From Hyphomonadaceae bacterium (GTDB taxonomy: Bacteria; Pseudomonadota; Alphaproteobacteria; Rhizobiales; Hyphomicrobiaceae), in NCBI GenBank assembly GCA_019747815.1, contig JAIEQJ010000046.1, positions 1 through 64,000 of the forward strand: a stretch of 64,000 bases of DNA, in the 5' to 3' direction. The notes below the pieces were generated by a model. That model did no database searches. It was given only the letters and a program-made list of their open reading frames with translations, and was not told the origin of the DNA. The position numbers and the translations under genes were made by a program. Position 1 is the first letter of the stretch; every line of letters begins with the position of its first letter. Positions 28,501 through 35,809 of the stretch are shown here, in pieces.

Positions 28501-28657
28501 GGTCGGCGGCCTTGCCGTCTCGCAGTTCCTGACGCTCTACATCACCCCGTCGGTCTATCTCTTCATGGAGAAGCTCGGCACCAGGCTGGGCGCAGGCCGG
28601 CGCGAGCACATTCCACCCGAGGCGCCCGTCGCGCAGCCGCGAGCCGCCGCGGAATAG
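25520..28657 (+). CDS. RND-type efflux permease (HAE1/AcrB-like)
   Basis: 1045-residue proton-driven exporter with the 12-segment RND layout, two large periplasmic loops (~40–330 and ~560–860) and the TM4 proton-relay motif LGFVVDDAIVVLENIVRY with paired Asp. SVAAPLERQFATIAGI and GRFFFEFAMTISIAILLSGL are typical. The closing TM segment group (VGIVKKNAIMMVDFAIEA) is intact. The substrate cannot be told; homologues export dyes, antibiotics or solvents. Co-transcribed with the adaptor gene. Confidence 0.94.
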   Translation: MRLSEVCIRRPVMTTLVMASLLLAGFFGYRQLPIAAIPRIEVPTITVTVQYPGASADTMAISVAAPLERQFATIAGITSITSLNTEGNTQVTLEFDLNRSIDAASLDVQSAISVAAARLPEDLPTPPAYRRVNPADAPIIFLSLTSDTSPSQDMNEFADKVMSPRLSTISGVAQVNIQGAQKRAVRIKYDLDALATRGISVEEIRQAVAAQSTVAPVGSIRTGHQLYILEVRSAEPTAAFFKPLIVAWRNGAPVRLQDIANVEDSVENDEARAELNGTRSIIVSVQRQPDANTVAVTDAIHNAIPEFQRLLPPTVKLSVLSDRSESIRASVHDVQLTLMLTAVLVVLVILAFLRTWRATFIPALALPLSIIGTFAGMAMFGFALDNVSLLALTLALGFVVDDAIVVLENIVRYVEQGMKPFDAAIRGATEIGFTVVSITVSLVAVFIPILFMGGIVGRFFFEFAMTISIAILLSGLISLTLTPMLASRMLKVHHAGEARPGLLSRAFEKGYELMATGYRVTLDASLRVPWFMLLVTLGTIVATVWAFAVVKKGFLPTEDTSIIIVRTEAAPDIAFQAMLERQRVVADRIRTDPDVLYVNSNVQQTSFNPTLNRGSIFVQLKPRSERVSRGTISDVQNRLRRSLAGIPGIRAFPVPLQNLRIGSRGGAALYQYTLTSVDQADLYDNAQRLIERVKAAPGFTDVTSDLTLGARQLRIDVDRDALARFGLTMDVLRSTLYSAFGMRKIATVYTPANDYAVILETDKMRTLDPSVLSKINIRSNTGQQVRLDAVATVTLKPGPVSVARQSQLPAVTITFNLAPGYTLGEAVIAMRELEREVKMPPTITGQFAGTAQVFESSFRDQPLLILAAILTIYIVLGILYESFIHPITILSGLPSASVGALLILYLFDVELTIIAVIGIILLVGIVKKNAIMMVDFAIEARSRGASPHDAIREACLLRFRPIMMTTMAALFGTLPIAIGWGAGAELRQPLGLAVVGGLAVSQFLTLYITPSVYLFMEKLGTRLGAGRREHIPPEAPVAQPRAAAE

Positions 28658-28670
28658 CGCTCGGTAGCTT

Positions 28671-29594
28671 TCACCTTGATGGCGCAGCGCGCTGCCACCG
28701 GGCGGCGAGCGCAGGCCAGAGCTGCAGCAGCAGCGTTGCGCCCAGGATCAGCGCCGCGCCGGCCCAGCCGATCGGCGTCAGCCGCTCGCCGAGCAGCACG
28801 TAGGCGGCAAGGGCGGCGAACACGGTTTCCAGGCTGACGATCACGGCGGCTTCCGAAGGCGGTGTGTGCTGCAGCGCCACGGTCAGGATGGTGAACGTGA
28901 GTGCGCTCGAAAGCAGGCCGACATAGGCGATGCTGACGGCCGCGCCGCGCAGTCCCTCGGGTGTGATGGTTTCGAAGAGCGGCGCGCCGGCCGCGGCCAG
29001 CACGCCCACCACCGCAAACTGCACCGCCGTGAAGCCCACCGGCCGCGCATAGGGCGAGGCGCGTGCCGTGATGACCACGTGCACCGCCCAGAAGACGGCC
29101 GACAGCGCCACCAGGATGTCGCCGTGCGAGAAGGCCTGGAGCGTGCCGCCGCCGAGCAGCCAGGTGCCGGCAGCGGAGAGCCCCACCGCGGGCCACACCA
29201 CCAGGTTGGGGAGTTTGCCGGTCCAGCCCCAGGCGATGAACGGCGTGATGACGACATAGAGTGCGGTGAGGAAGCCGGTGTTGGTGACGGTGGCGGTTCT
29301 GATGCCGGCCTGCTGCAGCCAGGCGGCGATGAAGAAGGCGATGCCGCCCATGACGGCAATGGTCCAGAACCCCCATCGGCCGCTGGCCGCAACCCGCCGG
29401 TGCTCGCGCAGGGCCAGCGGTGTCAGCGCCAGGGCCGCCACTGCCCCGCGCGCGGCGATGAAGGTCAGCGGACCGATGTGATCCATCGCCGACTTCTGAA
29501 ACACGAAGGCCAGGCCCCACACGGCGGCGGCAACCAGCAGGGCGATGTCGGCGTGGAGACGGGAACCGAGACGGGACATACCGAGACGGGACAT
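28671..29594 (-). CDS. EamA-family (DMT) transporter
   Basis: 307 residues with ten membrane segments in two EamA repeats (AAAVWGLAFVFQKSAMDHIG and LVALSAVFWAVHVVITARAS begin the halves; AAVIVSLETVFAALAAYVLL is the conserved end). Members export amino acids or metabolites, the substrate here being unknown. The start lies within a 15-base tandem duplication: the protein opens MSRLGMSRLGSRL, so ATG 29594 or ATG 29579 could both serve. It is convergent with the RND operon. Confidence 0.88.
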   Translation of the reverse strand: MSRLGMSRLGSRLHADIALLVAAAVWGLAFVFQKSAMDHIGPLTFIAARGAVAALALTPLALREHRRVAASGRWGFWTIAVMGGIAFFIAAWLQQAGIRTATVTNTGFLTALYVVITPFIAWGWTGKLPNLVVWPAVGLSAAGTWLLGGGTLQAFSHGDILVALSAVFWAVHVVITARASPYARPVGFTAVQFAVVGVLAAAGAPLFETITPEGLRGAAVSIAYVGLLSSALTFTILTVALQHTPPSEAAVIVSLETVFAALAAYVLLGERLTPIGWAGAALILGATLLLQLWPALAARWQRAAPSR

Positions 29595-29809
29595 GGGTGC
29601 GCGTGGCGGGGCCGGCGGACGGTGCCCACAGTGCGGACCCCACGTGCCGTTATGCCTGCTCTTGCAGCCGTCAGCCAGGGAAATTGCCGGCTCGTCGCGG
29701 TGCGGCTCGGCAGCGGGCCGCAGGATGCCGCGTCTGGACACCCCGCGCCCGTTCGACTACCCGGGCTTCCCTGCCGCTCGAGAGGGGCGTCGCGACAAGG
29801 AGATACTCA

Positions 29810-30169
29810 ATGCCTGTGACCGGTCCGTGGGGCTATGCCACTCCGATCCTGCTGCTCATCTGCTCCAACGTCTTCATGACGCTCGCCTGGTACGGGCATC
29901 TCAACTTCAAGCAGCGGCCCCTGATCCTGGTGGTGCTGGCCTCGTGGGGCATCGCCTTCATCGAGTACTGCCTGGCCGTTCCGGCCAACCGCTACGGGCA
30001 TGCGATCTACTCGGCGGCCGAGCTGAAGACCATCCAGGAGGTGATCACGCTGATCGTCTTCGTGGGCTTCTCGACGGTCTATCTCAAGGAGCCGCTGGGA
30101 TGGAATCACGCCGTCGGCTTCACGCTGATCGCAGCCGGTGCAGCCTTCGTATTCTCGGGGCGGGCATAA
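29810..30169 (+). CDS. DUF486 / DMT-like small membrane protein
   Basis: 119 residues with four membrane segments. The motifs LLICSNVFMTLAWYGHLNF, LASWGIAFIEYCLAVPANR, FSAAELKT-type region (YSAAELKTIQEVITLIVF) and FTLIAAGAAFVFSGRA are those of the DUF486 family, half-size relatives of the drug/metabolite transporters that probably dimerise. AAGGAG upstream of ATG 29810 fixes the start. Divergent from the EamA gene. Function unknown. Confidence 0.88.
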   Translation: MPVTGPWGYATPILLLICSNVFMTLAWYGHLNFKQRPLILVVLASWGIAFIEYCLAVPANRYGHAIYSAAELKTIQEVITLIVFVGFSTVYLKEPLGWNHAVGFTLIAAGAAFVFSGRA

Positions 30170-30218
30170 GTGCGGGCTGAGGGCATCGCCGTCGCTGCCG
30201 CACCTGGAGCTCCCCGGA

Positions 30219-30734
30219 CTACAACGCCTTGGGCGCTGGCGACGGCGCAACGGCCGGCGGCTCGACAGGCTCGCCTTCGATGATGAAGCGCACGGGCGCC
30301 TGCGCATCCGGCTCGCTCGCCTCCACGCTGCGGCATGTGACCAGCAGCAGCCGCATGGGCGCCGCCCCCGTGACCGCCTTGGTGAGCGGTTCGCCAATGG
30401 CCTTGAGGTCGATCACCTCCAGGGTGCGCACGCGTCCATCGCGGCCCGAGATGGTGATGCGATCGCCGACCGCAAGGCGCTTGCCGAACGGGGCCGGGCT
30501 CTCCACCTCGGCGCGCGTCAGCCAGTAGCCTTCATCGCCCACCTGCGCCACGTGCCGCAATCCGCCCTGGGCTGCCACCTCGAAGGGCAGCGCCACCTTC
30601 TGCGCGCCGAGCACCTTGCCGAAGCCGTGGCTGACCATCAGATCGGCCCACAGGGCGCCGGCGCCGGCGAGGATGGCCGCGGCGCCGCCAGCGAGCACGA
30701 GCAGGCGACCGCTTTGGTTGGCATTTCGCAACAT
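30219..30734 (-). CDS. Membrane-anchored protein of unknown function
   Basis: 171 residues from ATG 30734 with a GGAGGA ribosome site. It has an N-terminal hydrophobic anchor (LLVLAGGAAAILAGAGALWA), then a beta-rich exported domain (YWLTRAEVESPAPFGKRLAV, DRITISGRDGRVRTLEVIDL, APMRLLLVTCRSVEA), and a Pro/Ala-rich tail. An earlier ATG at 30764 adds ten residues. I do not recognise the family; it looks like a periplasmic beta domain with a single Cys. It is convergent with the DUF486 gene. Confidence 0.65.
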   Translation of the reverse strand: MLRNANQSGRLLVLAGGAAAILAGAGALWADLMVSHGFGKVLGAQKVALPFEVAAQGGLRHVAQVGDEGYWLTRAEVESPAPFGKRLAVGDRITISGRDGRVRTLEVIDLKAIGEPLTKAVTGAAPMRLLLVTCRSVEASEPDAQAPVRFIIEGEPVEPPAVAPSPAPKAL

Positions 30735-30820
30735 GCAGTCCTCCAGTGGAGTCGCCCGATTCATATAGGGGAAATTGGTGCAAGTGTGGAGGAGGGAGGG
30801 GGAAAACCCGCCCGAAAGTC

Positions 30821-31057
30821 TCAGTCCCTCCTCCACACACCACGCCGCGGGGAGGCATAAGCGCGGCGCAGATGGCGCAAAAAGGCAAGATCGAGGGCAG
30901 CCATGGTGGCCACGGTGAGGCTGAGTACGACGAAGGTAGGGCCGTGTTGAATCGAGGTGGTTAGTGAAACCAACCAAATCAGGCCGGTGACCAAGCCGAC
31001 ATCGGCGGCGGCGCGCATCAGCTCGCGCCTGAGCCCGGACCGCGCAGTGCTCTTCAT
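30821..31057 (-). CDS. Small two-segment membrane protein (78 aa)
   Basis: Begins MKSTARSGLRRELMRAA with GAGG upstream, followed by hydrophobic segments VGLVTGLIWLVSLTTSI and TFVVLSLTVATMAALDLAFL and a basic tail (LRRAYASPRRGVWRRD). The positive-inside pattern at both ends suggests both termini are cytoplasmic. No family known to me. The frame extends further upstream without conserved content, so this start is an inference. Confidence 0.5.
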   Translation of the reverse strand: MKSTARSGLRRELMRAAADVGLVTGLIWLVSLTTSIQHGPTFVVLSLTVATMAALDLAFLRHLRRAYASPRRGVWRRD

Positions 31058-31394
31058 CCCGCAACCTCTTCCCGCTGCCGGGGCGTCCCGCACGGCCGCC
31101 CCGCCGATAGCAACAAAACAGTCCACTTGGGCGCGCTTGGGTCGGCAATGTGGCCGCTTCAGAAGATTCCTGTGACAGAATAAAGTAGAGCGTTTGCTGT
31201 GTCTTAGCTGCAACGAGTGCAGGCGGCGAAATCCGTCGCCGCTCCATTTCCACCACCCATTGAAGCAGCGCCCGCAGGCCGCGCGGCGGGCCGTATCAGG
31301 TGGGGGACGATGCTTGGCTGCCGTTGTTGGCGCGGCAACCGTGGCCTACACTTTCCACCGGTTGTCAGATTGCATGAAGGTGGAGGAGGCAACG
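31058..31394. other. Intergenic gap upstream of the phytanoyl-CoA dioxygenase gene
   Basis: 337 bp between the small membrane protein and the dioxygenase gene, which are divergent. Locally less GC-rich around 31160–31205, where promoters are likely. I found no convincing gene, tRNA or terminator. Several frames are open but have no ribosome site or protein-like pattern. Confidence 0.4.
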
Positions 31395-32195
31395 ATGAAA
31401 CTCACCGCCAGGCAGCTCAGAGACTTCGACGCGCTCGGCTATCTCGTTCTGCCCAACTGTTTCTCCGAATCTGAAATTTCCGTCTTGCGGTCGGAAGCCG
31501 AGCAGATCTTCGATACGGAGCGCCAGGAGGTCTGGCGCGAAAAATCCGGTGCGCCGCGCACGGCCTTTGCCGCCCACACCTACAACAAGGCGTTTGCGAT
31601 TCTCGGGTGCCACCCGCGTCTCATCAAGCCGCTCGAGCAGTTCTTCGGCGAGCCGGTCTACATGCATCAGTTCAAGATCAACGCCAAGGCGCCGTTCGAT
31701 GGCGAGGTGTGGCAGTGGCACCAGGACTACGGCACGTGGAAACGCGACGACGGCATGCCCGAAGCGCGCGCGATGAATATTTCCGTCTTCCTCGACGAGG
31801 TGATGGCGGTGAATGGTCCGCTGATGTTCATTCCCAAGAGCCACAAGCTCGGCACGCTGGCGGCGGGTCATGACAAGTCCACCACCAGCTATCCGCTCTG
31901 GACGCTCGATAAGACCACGGTAACCAAGCTGGTTGACGAGGGCGGGATTGTCGCACCCACCGGCAAGCCCGGGACCGTGCTCATGTTCCACGGCAATCTG
32001 GCGCATGCCTCGCCGCCCAACATCACGCCCTACCCGCGCAAAATCGTGTATCTGACGCTGTGTGCCGTCTCCAACCACATCACCAAGTTCAACCGGCCGG
32101 ACTTCATCGCGCACCGCGATTTCACGCCCATCGAGGCCTGCGAGGACGACGCGCTGTTGAAGTTCGCCCGCAAATGCCGGCAAGCCGCAGCGTAG
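31395..32195 (+). CDS. Phytanoyl-CoA dioxygenase (PhyH) family protein
   Basis: 266-residue Fe(II)/2-oxoglutarate oxygenase. Iron ligands are WHQDYGTW (His, Asp) and the distal His in LMFHGNLAHASPPN, with the 2-oxoglutarate Arg in YPRKIVYLTL. FDALGYLVLPNCFSESEI is the typical PhyH start. ATG 31395 follows a strong GGAGGAGG site; an upstream in-frame ATG at 31374 is less likely. Bacterial PhyH proteins hydroxylate many substrates (ectoine, natural products, lipids). None of these pathways adjoins, so the substrate is open. Confidence 0.9.
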   Translation: MKLTARQLRDFDALGYLVLPNCFSESEISVLRSEAEQIFDTERQEVWREKSGAPRTAFAAHTYNKAFAILGCHPRLIKPLEQFFGEPVYMHQFKINAKAPFDGEVWQWHQDYGTWKRDDGMPEARAMNISVFLDEVMAVNGPLMFIPKSHKLGTLAAGHDKSTTSYPLWTLDKTTVTKLVDEGGIVAPTGKPGTVLMFHGNLAHASPPNITPYPRKIVYLTLCAVSNHITKFNRPDFIAHRDFTPIEACEDDALLKFARKCRQAAA

Positions 32196-32290
32196 GCGCG
32201 GCCGCGCGCATTTGTCAGTCTCGACACGGCCCGCTCGGGCCCTATGTTAAGTGCTGCCTATGCAATGTTGCGCCGCCGCCGGAGTGAGCC

Positions 32291-32737
32291 GTGGCCCTGG
32301 ATATGATCGGAAATACCGGAGAGTCCCGTCCGCCGCGCGATGCCTGGCGCGCGATGTGGCGCGGGTTCAGCCAGCGCTGTCCCAACTGCGGCGAAGGCCG
32401 ATTGTTTCGCAGCTTCCTCAAGGTCGTCGACCGGTGCTCGGTCTGCGGTGAGGACCTGCATCATCAGCGCGCCGACGATGCACCGGCCTATTTCACCATC
32501 GTCGTCGTGGGCCACGTCGTCGTCGGCGGCGTGTTGTGGCTGGAGCGCGCGTATGCCCCCTCGTCCTGGGTGCATGCCATGATCTGGCTGCCGCTCACGC
32601 TCGTCTCCTCGCTTTGGCTGCTGCCGCGCGTGAAGGGCACCTTGGTCGGGCTGCAGTGGGCGTTCCGCATGCATGGCTTCGGCGGCGCGGCCGAAGGCGC
32701 CGATCCTCCCCCTCAGCCGCGTCCTGCCGGGAAATAG
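32291..32737 (+). CDS. DUF983 zinc-ribbon membrane protein
   Basis: 148 residues. A zinc ribbon (QRCPNCGEGRLF and DRCSVCGEDL, four Cys) precedes two membrane segments (YFTIVVVGHVVVGGVLWLE and MIWLPLTLVSSLWLLPRVKG). This is the DUF983 layout, widespread in alphaproteobacteria and often found near heme-copper oxidase assembly genes, although none is nearby here. GTG 32291 has GGAG upstream; ATG 32303 is four codons later and also possible. Function unknown. Confidence 0.88.
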   Translation: MALDMIGNTGESRPPRDAWRAMWRGFSQRCPNCGEGRLFRSFLKVVDRCSVCGEDLHHQRADDAPAYFTIVVVGHVVVGGVLWLERAYAPSSWVHAMIWLPLTLVSSLWLLPRVKGTLVGLQWAFRMHGFGGAAEGADPPPQPRPAGK

Positions 32738-32932
32738 CTGCGGGATGCAAGTGGCCGCGGGACGAAATGGCGCCTGGAGCACGCCCGCAAGCCCAGCATC
32801 GTCGGGAGCCTCAAGGCGCATATTGCCAGCCTACAGGCGAGCCTTGGAAGCACGCGAAGACAGCTTGACTTCACAGACGGTAGATAAGCGGGTCTGGGCC
32901 GGCGCGGGAGGATGCGTCAGCGGCAGAGGCCG

Positions 32933-32962
32933 AAAAAAAAAGAGCCGCCCCGGGGGCGGCTC
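32933..32962 (-). terminator. Rho-independent terminator on the minus strand
   Basis: On the minus strand GAGCCGCC pairs with GGCGGCTC (32942–32962) and is followed by nine T (complement of the A-run at 32933–32941). The stem is about nine GC-rich pairs. It faces leftward transcription from the DUF1192 gene, whose stop is 240 bp upstream, so it ends either a long 3' untranslated region or a separate RNA. Confidence 0.9.
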
Positions 32963-33202
32963 AGAAGTTTGATAGAGAGGCGTCAAACAGAGTGGGCGAG
33001 GCCACTCAAATCCAGATGGCTGGATGATCCCGATACTGACGGAGAATGGATAACGAAGGGTAAACGGCTACACCAAAATGCAGCGATGCGGCGGCCGGCC
33101 GCCGTGTCTGGCCGTATCGGCGGGCGTCGCGGGACATGAGGTTGCCGCCAGGATCGCCGGGATGCTCCCCGGCCAACCGGCCGGCCGATCAATGTTTGCC
33201 GG
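32963..33202 (-). other. Untranslated 240-bp stretch between DUF1192 stop and terminator (possible RNA)
   Basis: No protein-like frame with a ribosome site is seen here on either strand. The stretch ends at a strong minus-strand terminator. Several GC-rich inverted motifs occur (for example GGCCGGCCGG near 33175). It might be a 3'-UTR-derived small RNA or an independent RNA gene. The rest of the gap, 32738–32932, shows nothing recognisable. Confidence 0.35.
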
Positions 33203-33391
33203 TCAAGTCTTAAAGACGGCCGCGGCCGCAGCTTCATGCGTCTTCTTGGCCTGTATCTCGGCGCGCACTCGATCGGTTTCGCGCGCCAGCTCCACCAGGC
33301 GGTGCTCGAGCTCGGAGACCGAAAGGGTGCGCAAGTCCTCGCCCAGCGTGACCGCCTTGGCGGGGCGCGGCTTCGGCTCGTCCCAATCCAT
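33203..33391 (-). CDS. DUF1192 family small protein
   Basis: 62 residues: MDWDEPKPRPAKAVTLGEDL, then LRTLSVSELEHRLVELARET and a charged coiled end (RVRAEIQAKKTHEAAAA). This is the DUF1192 family of Hyphomicrobiales, often encoded next to a quinone oxidoreductase, as here (divergent, 118 bp). CAGGAG precedes the ATG. Function unknown; the heptad-like pattern suggests a short coiled coil. Confidence 0.88.
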   Translation of the reverse strand: MDWDEPKPRPAKAVTLGEDLRTLSVSELEHRLVELARETDRVRAEIQAKKTHEAAAAAVFKT

Positions 33392-33509
33392 GATCCGCTC
33401 CTGATCAGGCAACCTTCGCAGGGCTGGAATCTGGCACGACTTGCCCCTTGTCTCAATCGCCGGCCTCGGGCATTGAGGCATTAACCTTCGGCACCCCAAG
33501 GAGCAGGAC

Positions 33510-34508
33510 ATGGCAAGTACGCCGCCAACGATGACTGCCGTCGCCATTTCAGCCCCCGGTGGCCCGGATGTGCTGCAGGCGACCACCCTGCCGACGCCCA
33601 AGCCAGGTGCAGGCCAGCTTCTGGTCAAGGTGGCGGCGGCCGGGGTCAACCGGCCCGACGTTCTGCAACGGCTGGGGGTCTACCCGCCGCCGCCGGGACA
33701 TTCCCCGTTGCTGGGGCTGGAGATTGCGGGCGAGGTGGTGGAGAGGGGTGCCGGCGTGACGCGCTGGCGCGCGGGCGACAGAGTGTGCGCGCTGGTGAAT
33801 GGCGGCGGCTATGCGCAATATTGCATTGCCGAGGACACCGCGGCGCTGCCGATTCCTGCGGGTCTCGACATGATCCATGCGGCGGCGGTGCCGGAGACGT
33901 TCTTCACCGTGTGGAACAACGTGTTCGAGCGCGGAAAGCTCGAGGCCGGCGAGTGGTTCCTCGTGCACGGCGGCACGAGCGGCATCGGCACCACGGCCAT
34001 CCAGCTCGCCAAGGCATTTGGCGCGCGCGTGCTTGCCACCGCGGGCTCCGCCGACAAGGCCAAGGCCTGCCTCGATCTCGGTGCGGACAAGGCGATCAAC
34101 TACAAGACGGAGGATTTCGTGGCCGCGTGCAAGGAGGCGACCGGCGGCAAGGGCGTCAACGTCATCCTCGACATGGTCGGCGGCGACTACACGGACAGGA
34201 ACATCATTGCCGCCGCCGAGGACGGGCGCCTCGTGCAGATCGCGACGCTGGGCGGTGCCGACGTGAGGATCAACCTCGCACGCCTGATGGTCAAGCGCGT
34301 GACCCTGACCGGGTCGACGCTGCGGCCGCGCACGCGGGAGGTGAAGGCGGGCTTCGCGCAGGCGCTCGAGACCAAGGTGTGGCCCCTGTTCGGTGCCGGC
34401 AGGGTCAAGGTGGTGCTGGATTCCACGTTCCCGCTCGTGCAGGCCGCGGACGCCCACCGCCGGCTGGAGACGAGCCAGCACGTGGGCAAGATCGTGCTGA
34501 CCGTATAG
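33510..34508 (+). CDS. NAD(P)H-quinone oxidoreductase (zinc-independent MDR, PIG3-like)
   Basis: 332-residue medium-chain dehydrogenase/reductase without the structural or catalytic zinc Cys sets. N-terminal GroES-like part: VKVAAAGVNRPDVLQRLGVY and GLEIAGEVVERGAG. The Rossmann NADPH site is FLVHGGTSGIGTTAIQLAKA. DMVGGDYTDRNI is typical of the TP53I3/PIG3 group of quinone reductases. Divergent from DUF1192, a conserved pair in the order. Substrate probably small quinones, by homology. Confidence 0.92.
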   Translation: MASTPPTMTAVAISAPGGPDVLQATTLPTPKPGAGQLLVKVAAAGVNRPDVLQRLGVYPPPPGHSPLLGLEIAGEVVERGAGVTRWRAGDRVCALVNGGGYAQYCIAEDTAALPIPAGLDMIHAAAVPETFFTVWNNVFERGKLEAGEWFLVHGGTSGIGTTAIQLAKAFGARVLATAGSADKAKACLDLGADKAINYKTEDFVAACKEATGGKGVNVILDMVGGDYTDRNIIAAAEDGRLVQIATLGGADVRINLARLMVKRVTLTGSTLRPRTREVKAGFAQALETKVWPLFGAGRVKVVLDSTFPLVQAADAHRRLETSQHVGKIVLTV

Positions 34509-34719
34509 CCCGCGCGGGGTAAGCCGGGGTGGCGGTGCGGATGCCGGCGTGGGTGCCGGCGCGGCATCGACGTGCGGGGCTCCGTCCACAGCCTGGTGAC
34601 TTCGCCATGCAAGGATTCGTGTGGCCGATCCGCTACAATCAAAGCGATTCGATCGATGCGAAACGGATGCATCGTTCGGCGCACCTCAGGACCCAGAGAG
34701 AACCCCCAGAGAGAACCCC

Positions 34720-34920
34720 ATGTCACCGCCAGCGCCATCGTTCCCAGCGTTCGATGAGTGGCAGAAAATGAGCGAGCGCGAGCAGGACGCCCTGCTCGAC
34801 AGATTGGAGACGGCAGGGCGGCGCAGCTCGCGCATGAAGCGTAGGCTGATCGCGCTCGCGGGTGCCGCCGTCGGCGCCGCGGTGATCGTGGGTGCGGTCT
34901 TGCTCGCGATCAGGCCTTGA
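34720..34920 (+). CDS. Small tail-anchored protein (66 aa)
   Basis: Starts MSPPAPSFPAFDEWQKMSER, has a short charged helix (QDALLDRLETAGRRSSRMKR) and ends with a membrane segment (LIALAGAAVGAAVIVGAVLL). Just upstream a 14-base unit (CCAGAGAGAACCCC) occurs twice in tandem, 34692–34719, placing GAGAG near the start. Family unknown. It is convergent with the HAD gene six bases away. Confidence 0.6.
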   Translation: MSPPAPSFPAFDEWQKMSEREQDALLDRLETAGRRSSRMKRRLIALAGAAVGAAVIVGAVLLAIRP

Positions 34921-34926
34921 CGGGCG

Positions 34927-35778
34927 CTACCAGGCCAGCGCCGGCAATGCGGCGACAGGTGCAAACGGGCGGCCGGCGAACAGCTCGGCCAGTGCGGGCG
35001 GGCTCAACCCGGTGGGCAGGAAGATCGGGCTGGCGATGAACGCCGAGCGCAGGCCGGCGTTGTGGGCGCCCTTGAGGTCGGTGTCCACGCCGTCGCCGAT
35101 GCACAGAATATTCTCCTTGGCCACCGGCCGGCCCCTGAGGCGGGCAATTTCGCGCAGCGTGCGGTCGTAGATGGGGCCGTGAGGCTTGCCGGCGTAGGTC
35201 ACGCGTCCGCCCCTGGCCGCGTAGTCGGCCGCCAGCGCGCCGGCGCAATAGATGAGCTGCGCGCCGCGTTCCACCAGGATGTCCGGGTTGGCGCAGATCA
35301 TGGGGACCTGGCGCGCGAGCAGGCTCTCAAACAGGCCGGCATAGTCGGCCGGCGTCTCCTTGGCGTCGTCGTAGAGGCCCGAGCAGACCGCAATCTCGGC
35401 CGTCTCTGGGCCTGAGAACCGAACGTCGTAGCCCTCAAACAGCCCGCGATCGCGCTCCGGCCCGATGTGCAGCAGCCGGCGGCCCTGCCAGCGGGCGATC
35501 ATCTCGCGGGTGGCATCGCCCGACGTGACGCCGGTGTCGTAGGCGTCGGGGTCGACCCCCAGCGACGTCATGTGGGGAACGACGGCGGAAAAAGGGCGCG
35601 GTGCATTCGAGAGCAGCACCACGATGCCGCCCTTGGCGCGAAAGCGCCGGCACGCCTCGCCGGCCGCCGGATGGGCCCGCGCGCCGTTGTGCATGACGCC
35701 CCAGATGTCGACGATCCAGGCTTCGCTGGTGTCGGCGAGCGCGGCGATGGAGGAGAGGATAGGCAAGGCCGAGGTCAT
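34927..35778 (-). CDS. HAD-superfamily hydrolase (TIGR01459 type)
   Basis: 283 residues of the class IIA (NagD-like) HAD group. Motif I is AWIVDIWGVMHNG (first Asp nucleophile), motif II VVLLSNAPR, motif III Lys in YAGKPHGPIYDRTL, and motif IV CIGDGVDTDLKGAHNAG. The cap domain lies between II and III. Family TIGR01459 is typical of alphaproteobacteria. The phosphorylated substrate is unknown, with sugar or nucleotide phosphates most likely. Confidence 0.9.
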   Translation of the reverse strand: MTSALPILSSIAALADTSEAWIVDIWGVMHNGARAHPAAGEACRRFRAKGGIVVLLSNAPRPFSAVVPHMTSLGVDPDAYDTGVTSGDATREMIARWQGRRLLHIGPERDRGLFEGYDVRFSGPETAEIAVCSGLYDDAKETPADYAGLFESLLARQVPMICANPDILVERGAQLIYCAGALAADYAARGGRVTYAGKPHGPIYDRTLREIARLRGRPVAKENILCIGDGVDTDLKGAHNAGLRSAFIASPIFLPTGLSPPALAELFAGRPFAPVAALPALAW

Positions 35779-35809
35779 CGGCCTTGCCTAGCGGGCCTTG
35801 GCCCGGCGA

